From: Azomonas tarimensis
GTDB lineage: Bacteria; Pseudomonadota; Gammaproteobacteria; Pseudomonadales; Pseudomonadaceae
NCBI RefSeq assembly: GCF_042648805.1
Contig: NZ_JBHRXZ010000022.1
Coordinates: forward strand, 1-64,000
DNA: 64,000 nucleotides
Reading direction: 5' to 3'
Position 1 is the first letter of the stretch, and the number at the start of each line of letters is the position of its first letter. Shown in pieces: positions 9,011-18,621 of the stretch. The notes under the pieces were generated by a model. The model was not told the DNA's origin and did not search any database. It saw only the letters and a list, made by a program, of their open reading frames with translations. Both the position numbers and the translations under genes were made by a program.

Positions 9011-10156
9011 ATGAAAGTAGCTCACATCGTTCGACAGTACCTGCCTTCTATCGGAGGCATGGAAGAGATGGTGCGCAGCCTGGCCGCGTCACAGCGGCAA
9101 GGCGGGATCATCTCCCCCTCGATCATCACCCTGGACCGCGTCTACCGGGAGCTGGACAACAAGCTACCGGAGCGGGAGATGATCGAAGGCACGCCGGTGA
9201 CGCGCATTTCGTACCGGGGTTCTGAACGTTACCCGATCGCGCCAGCCGTACTCGCTGCCATCAAGAATGCCGATCTCGTTCACGTGCACGGGATCGACTT
9301 CTTCTACGACTTCCTTGCCGCCACCCGTTGGCTGCACCGCAAGCCGCTGGTGGCTTCGACCCACGGTGGCTTCTTTCATACCGCCTTCGCCTCACGCCTG
9401 AAGCAGGTCTATTTCAAGACCGTGACCCGGGCCAGCAGCTTTGCCTACGAGCAGGTGATTGCCACCAGCGCCCATGATGGCAGCCTGTTCGAGGCCATCG
9501 TGCCAAGCAGCCGCCTGTGCGTCATCGAGAACGGAGTGGACACCCAGAAGTTCGCCCACGCGGCCTCACCCAGCACCAGGCCTGTGATGCTGTACTTCGG
9601 TCGCTGGTCGTCGAACAAAGGATTGCTTGAAGCCCTCCAGGTGTTCGCCGCGCTGCAGGGTCGCCAGCCTGAAACGGGCTGGAAACTCATCATCGCCGGA
9701 CGCCCCTACGATCTCGACCAGGCGGCACTCGCCGCCCAGGCCAATGCCCTCGGTGTCGCCGAGCATATCGAGGTGTTCGAGAACCCCAGCCAGGATCAAT
9801 TGCGCACCTTCATCGGACGGGCCAGCTACTACATCTGCCTGTCGCACCATGAAGGCTTCGGCATTGCCGCGGTCGAGGCCCTGAGCGCCGGACTCAGCCC
9901 CATCCTCAGCGATATTCCCCCGTTCCGGCGACTGGCCGAGAGCACCGGCCGCGGCCTGCTGATCGATCGCGACCGGCCCGAGGCGGCGGCACAGCAGATC
10001 CTCGCCTTTGTCGCCCGCGAGGCCGCCAGCGGCGATGCCCGCCAACGCAACGCGGACAGCGTCAGCAGCTATGCGTGGCAGGGCGTCGAGTCGCAGTACC
10101 TCGAAGCCTACCGCCGCGCCACCGGCGCGCCGAAATTGCACCCGGCCACCCGATGA
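9011..10156 (+). CDS. GT4-type glycosyltransferase
   Basis: A 381-residue retaining glycosyltransferase with GT-B fold signs: the N-terminal IVRQYLPSIGGMEEMVRSLA segment (nucleotide-sugar transferase family 4 N-domain), a second-domain start MLYFGRWSSNKGL and the EX7E-like motif HEGFGIAAVEAL near residue 280. It adds one sugar to the lipid-linked EPS repeat at the cytoplasmic face. Donor and acceptor cannot be read from sequence. In xanthan loci a GT4 enzyme (GumH) adds the first mannose of the side chain. Confidence 0.88.
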   Translation: MKVAHIVRQYLPSIGGMEEMVRSLAASQRQGGIISPSIITLDRVYRELDNKLPEREMIEGTPVTRISYRGSERYPIAPAVLAAIKNADLVHVHGIDFFYDFLAATRWLHRKPLVASTHGGFFHTAFASRLKQVYFKTVTRASSFAYEQVIATSAHDGSLFEAIVPSSRLCVIENGVDTQKFAHAASPSTRPVMLYFGRWSSNKGLLEALQVFAALQGRQPETGWKLIIAGRPYDLDQAALAAQANALGVAEHIEVFENPSQDQLRTFIGRASYYICLSHHEGFGIAAVEALSAGLSPILSDIPPFRRLAESTGRGLLIDRDRPEAAAQQILAFVAREAASGDARQRNADSVSSYAWQGVESQYLEAYRRATGAPKLHPATR

Positions 10157-10182
10157 CCAGGCCCGATCGAGCATGACGGCCG

Positions 10183-11517
10183 ATGCGCCACTGGCTGAAA
10201 GCGGATGCCGTTTCGTCGCTCAGTATCCTTGGCCTGCGAGGCGGAGTGCTGGCTGCAAAGCTGCTGCTGTCGCTGTTCATCGCACGTTATCTGGGCCTGG
10301 AGTCGCTGGGTGCCTATGGCCTGATCGCCGGGATGGTCGCCGTGGGTCAGGCGGTGATGCGCCTGGGTCTGCTCGATGCGATCGGTCGCGACGCCGTAGG
10401 CCAGCCGCTCGAAGCGCGGATGCGCAACCTGCGGCACTACCTGACCGGATGCAGCGCGCTTTATGCGCTCTTGCTGCCGATAGTGCTGCTGGTGGGTCTG
10501 GGCGTGGGCGCCCCTATCCTGGTGCTGCTGGTGTTTCTGGTGCTGCTCAGCGAGCATGCCAGCCACGACGTGTTCGTATTGGCCAACAACCTGCAGCGGC
10601 CGCGGCTGGCCAACGCCCTGTTCGCGCTTCAGGCGGGCGGCTGGATTTACCTCTACATACTGGCGGCGCTGGTCCAGCCGGCTCTGCGCTCACTGGAGGC
10701 CTTGCTGGCGTTCTGGATCGGCGGCGGGCTGCTGGCGGTCGCCGCGGCGGCCATCGCCAGTTCGGACTGGCCTTGGCGACAGGCCTTCAGCGAGCCGATC
10801 AGGCTGGGCTGGTACAGGAGCTATCTCGGCCGCGCCTGGCGGCTCTACCTGAGCGAGATCGTCGCGATCACCAACCTGTATGCCGATCGCTATCTGGTGG
10901 GCGCGTTCCTTTCCCTCGAGTTCGCCGGGATCTACGTCCTGTTCTGGCAGGTGTCGAACGCCGTCTGCAATCTCGTCGGCGCCAGCGTGCTGCAGGTCTT
11001 TCGACCGCGGCTGATCCAGGCGTGCCGGGACGGCGATCCCCGCGCGTTTCGACGCACTCTGCGCAACTGCGCAAGGCGCTGCGCCGCCACTGTCGCCGGG
11101 CTCGTCCTTCTCAGTGCGCTGCTGGTACCGCTGCTGCTGGAGCATACGCGGCAACCCCTGGCGATGGAGCACCTGCCGCTGTTGTGGCTGCTGCTGGCAT
11201 TCGCCGGCGCCAGGGTCGCGGCGGATCTTTCCATCGCGACACTGTTCGCCCAGAGAGCCGACGGCGTGCTGCTGCGCTGCAACCTGCTGACCTTGGCGCT
11301 GACTCTGTTGCTGGGCAGCCTGGCACTGTCCCTGCTGGGCATCATCGGCGCGGCCCTGGCAGCCATCTGCACCTGTCTTATCACCATTGGCTACACCGAA
11401 ACTGCGCGGAGACACATCGGTCATGAGGGTTTTTCTAGTCACAGGACACGACGCGAACGCGTCCCGCAAGACAGGCTTCCATTACTGGACCGAGATCCTT
11501 GCCAAAAGGGGCGTTGA
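10183..11517 (+). CDS. Wzx-like flippase / MATE-superfamily polysaccharide transporter (copy 1)
   Basis: A 444-residue protein dominated by hydrophobic helices (about twelve), with an N-terminus LRGGVLAAKLLLSLFIARYL typical of Wzx-type transporters, which flip lipid-linked repeat units across the inner membrane. Two further flippase-like genes lie at 15724 and 17117. Its last 32 codons run into the next gene (95-base overlap) and encode a charged, arginine-rich tail without family resemblance. Confidence 0.78.
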   Translation: MRHWLKADAVSSLSILGLRGGVLAAKLLLSLFIARYLGLESLGAYGLIAGMVAVGQAVMRLGLLDAIGRDAVGQPLEARMRNLRHYLTGCSALYALLLPIVLLVGLGVGAPILVLLVFLVLLSEHASHDVFVLANNLQRPRLANALFALQAGGWIYLYILAALVQPALRSLEALLAFWIGGGLLAVAAAAIASSDWPWRQAFSEPIRLGWYRSYLGRAWRLYLSEIVAITNLYADRYLVGAFLSLEFAGIYVLFWQVSNAVCNLVGASVLQVFRPRLIQACRDGDPRAFRRTLRNCARRCAATVAGLVLLSALLVPLLLEHTRQPLAMEHLPLLWLLLAFAGARVAADLSIATLFAQRADGVLLRCNLLTLALTLLLGSLALSLLGIIGAALAAICTCLITIGYTETARRHIGHEGFSSHRTRRERVPQDRLPLLDRDPCQKGR

Positions 11518-12580
11518 GGTCGACTTCATGACGGTCGGCATGAGCCTGGCCACCTCGTTCAAGAAGAACAGCCGGCGCTTCGGCGGACCCTACAACAGGT
11601 GGATGCCGCTGGTGCCCAATGCGCAGCGCTTCACCTGGCGCCCGGTTTTCCACCCCTTTGCCCTGAAGCCCGGACTGGACAAGCTGACCTGGCCGATCTT
11701 CTCGCTCTACCCGCGACTCCTGCCCGAGGCGGTCAAGGCACGCCTGCGCGAGGCCGATATCGTGGTGGTCGAGAGTGGTGTCGGCCTGACCCTGGTCAAG
11801 CAGTTCGCCCGGATCGCCAAGCGCGCCAAGCTCATCTATACGGTCAGCGACCGGCTGGAAACCCTGAGCTTCCACCCTCTGGTATTGGCCGCCGAACGCG
11901 AGGCCGTGCCCTATTTCGACATGATCCGGGTGCCGGCCATGGCCATGAAAGCGGACTTCCCCGCGACCGCGCCGGTAACCTACATCGCCCAGGGCCTGGA
12001 CAAGACCGCCTTCGACCAGCCCCACGAAAACCCCTACGGCCAGGACAGGAACGCCATCAGCATCGGTGACATGCTGTTCAACGCGCCGGTGATCGAAACC
12101 CTTGCCCGCCAGTTCCCCGACTGGACCTTCCACCTGTTCGGCAAGGGCGCGAGGCTGCCGCAGCCGCTGCCCAATGTGGTCGAGCATGGCGAGCAACCCT
12201 TCGCCCGGCTGCTGCCCTACCTGAAGTTTGCGGACATCGGCATCGCCCCCTATCGCGAGGCGCCTGGCGTCGACTACATCAGTCAGTCCAGCCTGAAGAT
12301 GATCCAGTACACCTATTGCCGCCTGCCCATCGTCGCACCGGCCTTTGCCGCGGCGGGACGCGAACATGTCATGCCTTTCGCGACCGACGCCGATCCGGCC
12401 TCGGTCAGCGAAGCTTTCCGCCGCGCGATCGCCTTCGACCGCCAGTCGATCGACCGTTCCAATGTGCTCAGCTGGAGCGATGTCACCGACCGGATCTTCA
12501 CCCTTGACACTGCCCCCTGCGCGGCGGCAGCGACCGACTCCAACCTGCACGGCGGACAGCGCCTGGCCGCCAGCGAATGA
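11423..12580 (+). CDS. GumK-like glucuronosyltransferase (GT70 type)
   Basis: A 385-residue GT-B enzyme that from memory resembles Xanthomonas GumK along its length: ESG at 117-119, a following VSDRLETL segment (Asp143, which I would align with the proposed catalytic base of GumK), SIGDMLF near 213-219, GIAPY at 273-277, SSLKMIQY at 289-296 and a late SWSDVTDR. GumK transfers glucuronate from UDP-GlcA onto a mannose of the lipid-linked repeat. Ugd in the same operon makes that donor. Start is ATG 11423 with GGAG 12 bases before it, inside the end of the flippase gene. The assignment needs an alignment to be firm. Confidence 0.75.
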   Translation: MRVFLVTGHDANASRKTGFHYWTEILAKRGVEVDFMTVGMSLATSFKKNSRRFGGPYNRWMPLVPNAQRFTWRPVFHPFALKPGLDKLTWPIFSLYPRLLPEAVKARLREADIVVVESGVGLTLVKQFARIAKRAKLIYTVSDRLETLSFHPLVLAAEREAVPYFDMIRVPAMAMKADFPATAPVTYIAQGLDKTAFDQPHENPYGQDRNAISIGDMLFNAPVIETLARQFPDWTFHLFGKGARLPQPLPNVVEHGEQPFARLLPYLKFADIGIAPYREAPGVDYISQSSLKMIQYTYCRLPIVAPAFAAAGREHVMPFATDADPASVSEAFRRAIAFDRQSIDRSNVLSWSDVTDRIFTLDTAPCAAAATDSNLHGGQRLAASE

Positions 12581-12626
12581 AGCCCGCCAGAGCCCGCGTC
12601 CGTTCACGCCGTCGAGAGACCACAGC

Positions 12627-13397
12627 ATGATCAATTCGTACCTCATCAACCTCGATAAGGACGCCGACCGCCTGGCGTTCTTCCAGGCCAGCTTCGACCG
12701 ACTCGGCCTGACCTTCGAACGCATCCCGGCGGTCGATGGCCGCCTGTTTCCCGAAGCCGAGTACCAGGCGTTCATGGGCGAGCGGCCGCGACGCCACAAG
12801 AGCTGGCAGCGCGGACAGATGGGCTGTTTCCTCAGCCATTACGCAGCCTGGGAAAAGATCGCCGCCGGTCCGGACCGTTTCTGTGCAGTATTCGAGGATG
12901 ATGTCCACCTGTCCGACGACCTGCCAAGGATTCTCGCAGACGACCGCTGGATCGACGACACGGTCGACATCATCCGCCTGGAGACCTCTACCAACCGGGT
13001 CCGCCTGAGCCGCAAGCCGGCGCTGAGCGCCGCCAATCGCGAGGCCTTTCGGGTGCGTTCGACGACCTGGTGCACCGGCGGCTACCTGATCAACAAGCGC
13101 ACCGCCCAGGCTCTTATCGACCTGCCTGCGCATTACCACGAACCGTCCGACGCCCTGTTGTTCAGCTATGACGACTCGGCCATCGCGGCTGATCTCGTCA
13201 CGCTGCAGTTCGAGCCAGCGCTCTGTACGCAGGACAAGTTTTCCGCGACCGGCGAAGTTCGGTTCCACAGCAACATCGAGAGCAGGCCCTCACCGTTGCG
13301 CCGGCTCAAGAGCAAGGCCGGGAAACTGTCGCCGGGCGCTCTGGGGCGGGCGTTCTATCGCTCCTTTGCCGGCTATAGACGAATCGGTTTTCGCTGA
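12627..13397 (+). CDS. GT25-family glycosyltransferase
   Basis: A 256-residue protein beginning MINSYLINLDKDADRL, the standard start of GT25 (LPS beta-1,4-galactosyltransferase type) enzymes, with QMGCFLSHYAAWEKI and the acidic motif VFEDDVHL that binds the metal-nucleotide donor. It likely adds a sugar to the EPS repeat. ATG 12627 is the natural start because the GT25 N-terminus begins exactly there; a frame open from 12345 overlaps the previous gene. Confidence 0.85.
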   Translation: MINSYLINLDKDADRLAFFQASFDRLGLTFERIPAVDGRLFPEAEYQAFMGERPRRHKSWQRGQMGCFLSHYAAWEKIAAGPDRFCAVFEDDVHLSDDLPRILADDRWIDDTVDIIRLETSTNRVRLSRKPALSAANREAFRVRSTTWCTGGYLINKRTAQALIDLPAHYHEPSDALLFSYDDSAIAADLVTLQFEPALCTQDKFSATGEVRFHSNIESRPSPLRRLKSKAGKLSPGALGRAFYRSFAGYRRIGFR

Positions 13398-13475
13398 TCG
13401 GGCCGACCGACGAACGGTCGAGTCTTTTTTGCGTCAAACACCGGCGCCCCACTCCACTTTCCGGTTATCCCCGAC

Positions 13476-15680
13476 ATGAGCACATCTCTCCGACCCGATG
13501 GACCGCAACTCCCGCAGGCAAGCGGCGGCTACGCCGAAGTCAGGAAAGCATGGCGCTCCGTGTGGGCGCGCAAATGGCTGATCGGTGTGCTGATGCTAGC
13601 GGTCGGGGGCCTCTCCCATTACCTCGTGTCGGAAATGACACCGCTGTACAAAGCCACCGCCTCGCTGGTCATCGACACCGACCGGACACCCCTGATCGAA
13701 TTCGAACAGCCCGAACACGGCGTCGGCCCGATCAACGAATTCCTGCAATCCCAGACCGAATGGCTGCAGAGCCGCACCGTTGCCGAGGCCGTGGTACGTG
13801 ACCTGCAGCTTACCGAGCACCTGGAATTCGATCCACGCCAGCACCCCGCGCCGCTGTTCGACTTTCGAAGCCTGCTCCAGCCCCTGGCAGCGCTTGTTGG
13901 CGGTGCTCAGCGCCAGGTGACCGCGCAGGCCCCGCGTGACGCCGAACTCATGGACGCGGTGACCGCCCAGTTCATGAAGCGCACCGAGGTCGAGGTGGAC
14001 GGCAAGAGCCAGATGTTGCTGGTCTCGTTCAAGGCCGCCGACCGGCACCTGGCCGCCCAGGCCGCCAACGGCATCGCCGAAAGCTACATTCGCCGCCAGT
14101 TGACCACCCGTATAGATGATTCCATGACCGCCACCAGCTGGATGAACAGCCGGCTGGACGTGCTTCGCGACAACCTGCAGGCCGCCGAAGCACGGCTGCA
14201 GGCGTTTCTCGACGAGCAGGGCCTGGTCAACGTCGAGGGGGTCGCCACCGTCAGCGCGACCCAACTGACCCAGACCGGCCGACGCCTGGCCGATGCCCAG
14301 CGCCAGCGCGCGGAGGCTGAAACCGAATACCGCCAGGTGCAGGCCATGCGTGGTCAGGACGCGGAGCAGCTGAGCAGCGTACCCGCGGTGATGAGCGACC
14401 GTCTGGTATCGCAGTTTCGCAGCGAGGTGGCCCGCACCCGCACTCACCTGGAAGACCTGACCCGGCGCTATGGCGACCGTCACCCGGCGATCCAGTCCGC
14501 ACGCTCGGACCTCGATGCAGCCACCGAAAGCCTGCGTGGCCAGGTGGAACAGGTAGTGGCGAGCATCGAGCGCAACTATCAGCTGGCGTTGGCCAACGAG
14601 CGCTCGATCCGCGAATCCTTTAACCTGAACCGCGACCAGGTACAGACCCTCTCGGCTCAGGAGTTCCGCTTCCAGGAGCTGCAGCGCGATGTCGACAGCA
14701 CCCAGGCGATCCACGACGCTTTTCTCAATCGCATGCGCCAGGCCAGTGCGACGGCCGACTTCGACGCCAACCCGCCGCGTATCGTCGATCCGGCCCTGGC
14801 CCCCGGCAACCCGGCCGAGCCCAAGGCACGCTTCAGCCTGATCATGTCGGTAATGGCCGCGCTACTGGCTGGAGCAGGCCTGGCGGTCGCCTTCGACATG
14901 TTTGACAGCCGGGTACGCAGCGCCGCTTCCGCCGAGCGGATCTTCGACCTGCCGGTCATGGGCACCATCCCGTTGGTGCCGAAAAAGCTGCGCAAGCAGA
15001 TGCCACAGATTTTCGAGCTGGGCAAGGATGGCCCCTTCTGCGAATCCATCCGCACCTTGCGAACCAATCTGGCAATGTCCGATGTGGACAATCAGCGCAA
15101 GGTGATCGTGGTGACCTCCTCGGTACCTGGCGAAGGCAAGAGCACCCTGGCGACCAACCTGGCCGCCGCGATGGGCCAGTTGCAGCGGGTACTGCTGATC
15201 GATGCCGATCTGCGCCGCTCTACCCTGGCCCGCAGCTTCGGCATTCCGGTCGGCTCCGAGGGCCTTGGCGCGGCGCTGAAAGGCGCGCCGCTGGCCGACT
15301 GCGTACAAAGCGTTGGTGAAGTGGATCTGCTCGCCGAAGGCTCGTCCCGTGCCAACGCACTGGAGATGCTCGCCTCGTCCGGCTTCGCCAGCCTGCTTGA
15401 AGAAGCCCGCCGCGATTATGACCGGATCATCATCGACTCCCCGCCGAGTCTGGCGGTGAGCGATGCCGCCGTTCTGGGTGCGCTGGCCGATGCGGCCATC
15501 TACGTCATCCGGTCGGAGCATACCTCCGTGGCCCAGGTGGAAAAGGGCATCGCCCAGCTCACCCGGGGCGGTGCCTCCATAATGGGCCTGGTGCTCAACC
15601 AGATCGATGCACGGCAGGCCGAGGACGACGCCTACAGCATTCCCTACCAGCTACCCGGCCGCGGCGAGCAACCGGCCTGA
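13476..15680 (+). CDS. Wzc-like polysaccharide co-polymerase / BY-kinase (copy 2, no tyrosine tail)
   Basis: A 734-residue paralogue of the protein at 2729 with the same order: Wzz domain, coiled coil, second membrane helix and BY-kinase domain. Walker A is VPGEGKST (about 549-556), Walker A' LLIDADLRRS and Walker B IIIDSPP. It keeps long blocks in common with copy 1 (for example VRDLQLTEHLEFDPRQ and RRYGDRHP) but ends in PYQLPGRGEQPA with only two scattered Tyr, so the autophosphorylation tail is missing. It may modulate copy 1 or serve a second export complex. Confidence 0.9.
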   Translation: MSTSLRPDGPQLPQASGGYAEVRKAWRSVWARKWLIGVLMLAVGGLSHYLVSEMTPLYKATASLVIDTDRTPLIEFEQPEHGVGPINEFLQSQTEWLQSRTVAEAVVRDLQLTEHLEFDPRQHPAPLFDFRSLLQPLAALVGGAQRQVTAQAPRDAELMDAVTAQFMKRTEVEVDGKSQMLLVSFKAADRHLAAQAANGIAESYIRRQLTTRIDDSMTATSWMNSRLDVLRDNLQAAEARLQAFLDEQGLVNVEGVATVSATQLTQTGRRLADAQRQRAEAETEYRQVQAMRGQDAEQLSSVPAVMSDRLVSQFRSEVARTRTHLEDLTRRYGDRHPAIQSARSDLDAATESLRGQVEQVVASIERNYQLALANERSIRESFNLNRDQVQTLSAQEFRFQELQRDVDSTQAIHDAFLNRMRQASATADFDANPPRIVDPALAPGNPAEPKARFSLIMSVMAALLAGAGLAVAFDMFDSRVRSAASAERIFDLPVMGTIPLVPKKLRKQMPQIFELGKDGPFCESIRTLRTNLAMSDVDNQRKVIVVTSSVPGEGKSTLATNLAAAMGQLQRVLLIDADLRRSTLARSFGIPVGSEGLGAALKGAPLADCVQSVGEVDLLAEGSSRANALEMLASSGFASLLEEARRDYDRIIIDSPPSLAVSDAAVLGALADAAIYVIRSEHTSVAQVEKGIAQLTRGGASIMGLVLNQIDARQAEDDAYSIPYQLPGRGEQPA

Positions 15681-15723
15681 CCACCGCACGTTCACGCTAG
15701 CTACAACCCGAAGGATATCGTTG

Positions 15724-17100
15724 ATGGGTTCTATCGATCAGGCAGACCGCGAGTCGCCGTTCACACGCGGCAGGCTGTTCACCACCGTACGTGAAGGCCT
15801 GCAGAGCAAGCTGTTCCGCAATATCGTCACCCTCGCCACAGGCACGGCCGGGGCCCAGGCCATCACCATGGCCTTCATGCCCATCATCACTCGCCTCTAC
15901 GGTCCGGAGGCCTACGGTGTGGTGGGCACCTTCATCGGCTTGACCATGGTGCTGATACCGCTGGCCGCGCTCAGCTACCCCACGGCCATCGCCCTGCCCA
16001 AGCGCGATGGCGACGCCCGGAGCCTCGGCCGACTGTCGCTGATCATCGCCGCCGGCCTTTCGAGCCTGGTGGCATTGGTGCTGCTGGCCTTTGGTGACGA
16101 GATCGCGGCGACGCTGAGTATCGAGCTGGTGGCGCCCTACATGCTGCTGCTGCCAGTGGTGATGTTTGCCGGCGCGGCGCTGGAAGTGCTGCAGAAATGG
16201 CTGTACCGCACCGGGCACTTTCGCCTGACGGCACGCATGGCGGTGATGCATTCTTTCCTGTTCAACGGCGGTCGCGCCCTCGGCGGACTGGTGTCGGCCT
16301 CGGCGACGATGCTGGTCATCACCACGGCCCTCGGCCAGGCGTTGCACACCCTGCTGTTGGCCTTGGGCATGCGCCGCACCCAAGGCGCGGGCGGTGGTCA
16401 GGGAGACGACCATGCGCCCTCAGCGACGGACCGGGAACTGGCCAGGCGTTACCGCGATTTTCCTATCTTCCGCGCCCCGCAGACGCTCATCAACGCCGCC
16501 TCGGCGCACATGCCGACCCTGGTGCTGGCGGCATCCTTCGGACCGGCGGCGGCAGGCTTTTTCGCCCTCTGCCGACAGGCGGTGGGCATGCCTACCACGC
16601 TCATCGGCAAATCGGTCGCCGACGTCTACTACCCACGGCTGGCCCGGGCGATCCAGGTCCACGAACCGATCACCGGCCTGTTGCTCAAGGGCACCGGCGC
16701 CCTGCTGCTGGTGGGACTGCTGCCTTTCGGCCTGGTGATCATTGCCGGCCCCGCGCTGTTCTCCTGGGTGTTCGGCCCCGAATGGGTCGTCGCCGGTGAG
16801 TTTGCGCGCTGGCTGGCAGTGGCGGAACTGGCTGTGCTGGTCAGCCGGCCGTCCACCGTAGCGGTGCCGGCGCTGGGCTTGCAGGCCCACTCGCTGGTGT
16901 TCGAAATCATCAGCGCGAGCCTGCGGGTCGCCGCGCTGCTGGTGGGCGCCCTGGTGCTCAAGGAAGCACTGTATGCGGTAATCGCCTATGCCTTCGCCAA
17001 CATCCTGATCTACCTCAGCCTGATCATCTGGATGCAGATTGCCGCCCGGCGCTGGTACGCCCGGCACAAGGGCCAGCCCTACGAGACGAGCGACCTTTGA
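15724..17100 (+). CDS. Wzx-like flippase / polysaccharide transporter (copy 2)
   Basis: A 458-residue protein with about twelve to fourteen membrane helices and the early motif MAFMPIITRLYGPEAYGVVG, typical of the Wzx/RfbX group of the MOP superfamily. It should flip lipid-linked saccharides. ATG 15724 follows CGAAGGA with good spacing; upstream codons overlap the previous gene. It is followed after 16 bases by a third flippase-like gene. Confidence 0.85.
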   Translation: MGSIDQADRESPFTRGRLFTTVREGLQSKLFRNIVTLATGTAGAQAITMAFMPIITRLYGPEAYGVVGTFIGLTMVLIPLAALSYPTAIALPKRDGDARSLGRLSLIIAAGLSSLVALVLLAFGDEIAATLSIELVAPYMLLLPVVMFAGAALEVLQKWLYRTGHFRLTARMAVMHSFLFNGGRALGGLVSASATMLVITTALGQALHTLLLALGMRRTQGAGGGQGDDHAPSATDRELARRYRDFPIFRAPQTLINAASAHMPTLVLAASFGPAAAGFFALCRQAVGMPTTLIGKSVADVYYPRLARAIQVHEPITGLLLKGTGALLLVGLLPFGLVIIAGPALFSWVFGPEWVVAGEFARWLAVAELAVLVSRPSTVAVPALGLQAHSLVFEIISASLRVAALLVGALVLKEALYAVIAYAFANILIYLSLIIWMQIAARRWYARHKGQPYETSDL

Positions 17101-17116
17101 CCCACCGGGAGTCCAC

Positions 17117-18592
17117 ATGAGCGCTGACAGTGCGACTGACACGGTGCCCAAGCGTCTGGGTACCACCGCCGCGCGCGGCGCCCTGGTGGTGATGTCCGGC
17201 CAGTTGTGCAAGATCGCCATCCAGTTCGGCAGCATCGTGATCCTTGCCCGGCTGCTGTCGCCGGATGATTACGGGCTGATGGCAATGATCATGGTGGTGG
17301 TGGGCTTGGGCGATGTACTGCGCGAGTTCGGCCTGTCGTCAGCGGCCATCCAGGCACGCGACGTCAGCCCCCAGCAGCGCACCAACCTGTTCTGGATCAA
17401 CAGCGCGGTTGGGTTGCTGCTGGCTGCGGCGATCATCGCCCTGAGCCCTGCCATTGCCGCCTTCTACGACCAGCCGGCGTTGCAGAGCATCGCGGTGGCG
17501 ATGTCGCTGACCTTCATCTTCAGCGGGCTGGCCACCCAGTTCCGCGCCCAGCTGAACCGCGAGATGCGCTTCAACCGGCTGATGACCGCCGAGATCGCCG
17601 GCATGGCCGCCGGGCTAGGCATCGGCGTGAGCATGGCGCTGGCGGACCAGGGATACCTGGCGCTGGTCGGCCAGCAGATCGGCCAGCATGGCGTGACCCT
17701 GGTGGCCATGGTGATCGCCGGACGCTGGTGGCCCGGACTGCCGCGGCGTGGAGCAGGCATGGCACCGTTCCTGCGCTATGGCTGGAACGTGATGAATACA
17801 CAGTTGATCGGCTACGCGGCGCGCAATGTCGACTCGCTGATCATCGGCCGGCAATTCGGCGCCGAGCTATTGGGCCTCTACAACCGCGCCTACCAGTTGC
17901 TGATGCTGCCGCTGAACCAGATCAACGCACCCTCGACCACCATCGCCCTGCCTGTGCTGTCACGCCTGCAGAACCAGCCGGAGCGCTACGACGCCTTCCT
18001 GCTGCACGGCCAGTCGACCATGCTGCACCTGCTGGTGGGCGGCCTGGCCTTTGGCATCGCCCAGGCCGAACCGCTGATCCTTCTCGTGCTCGGCGAGCGA
18101 TGGGCAGCGACCGTTCCGCTGTTCCAGGCGCTGGCCGTGGGCGGGGTGTTCCAGGCTGCTGGCTACGCCAGCTACTGGGTGTTCCTGTCGAAGGGCCTTA
18201 CCGGTTCGCACCTGCGTTTTACTCTGATATCCCGTCCGCTGCTGATCCTGTTCATCGTACTGGGCGCCCAGTGGGGGGTGCAGGGCGTCGCCATCGCCTA
18301 CTCGGCAGGGCTGTGCATCACCTGGCTGTGGGGGCTCGCCTGGCTACGCGGCTCAGGCGCCCCGGTCGGCGGCATGCTGCGCAACGGCCTGATGATCGCC
18401 ATCGGCTACGCCCTCTGCGCCACGGCGTCCATGCTCGGCAGCGGCTGGCTTGGCGAGTCCCTCGGTGGCCGCCTGCTCGCCGGCCTGCTGGCCATGCTCG
18501 GCGCCTTCCTGCTGCTCTGTCTGCTGTGGCCTGCGTTTCGCCGCAGCGTCGTGGCGGTGATCGAAACCCGCAAACTGCTACGCGCCCGCTGA
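17117..18592 (+). CDS. WzxC-like flippase (copy 3)
   Basis: A 491-residue polytopic protein of the MOP superfamily resembling WzxC/TuaB: an N-terminal RGALVVMSGQLCKIAIQFGS helix, then ILARLLSPDDYGLMAMI, a pattern conserved in lipopolysaccharide flippases of this type. WzxC exports colanic-acid repeat units in enterics. ATG 17117 is preceded by GGGAG. Together with copies 1 and 2 the locus has three flippase-like proteins, more than a single repeat unit needs. Confidence 0.87.
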   Translation: MSADSATDTVPKRLGTTAARGALVVMSGQLCKIAIQFGSIVILARLLSPDDYGLMAMIMVVVGLGDVLREFGLSSAAIQARDVSPQQRTNLFWINSAVGLLLAAAIIALSPAIAAFYDQPALQSIAVAMSLTFIFSGLATQFRAQLNREMRFNRLMTAEIAGMAAGLGIGVSMALADQGYLALVGQQIGQHGVTLVAMVIAGRWWPGLPRRGAGMAPFLRYGWNVMNTQLIGYAARNVDSLIIGRQFGAELLGLYNRAYQLLMLPLNQINAPSTTIALPVLSRLQNQPERYDAFLLHGQSTMLHLLVGGLAFGIAQAEPLILLVLGERWAATVPLFQALAVGGVFQAAGYASYWVFLSKGLTGSHLRFTLISRPLLILFIVLGAQWGVQGVAIAYSAGLCITWLWGLAWLRGSGAPVGGMLRNGLMIAIGYALCATASMLGSGWLGESLGGRLLAGLLAMLGAFLLLCLLWPAFRRSVVAVIETRKLLRAR

Positions 18593-18621
18593 CGGCGGGA
18601 CCCTGACGATGGAGAGCCTCG

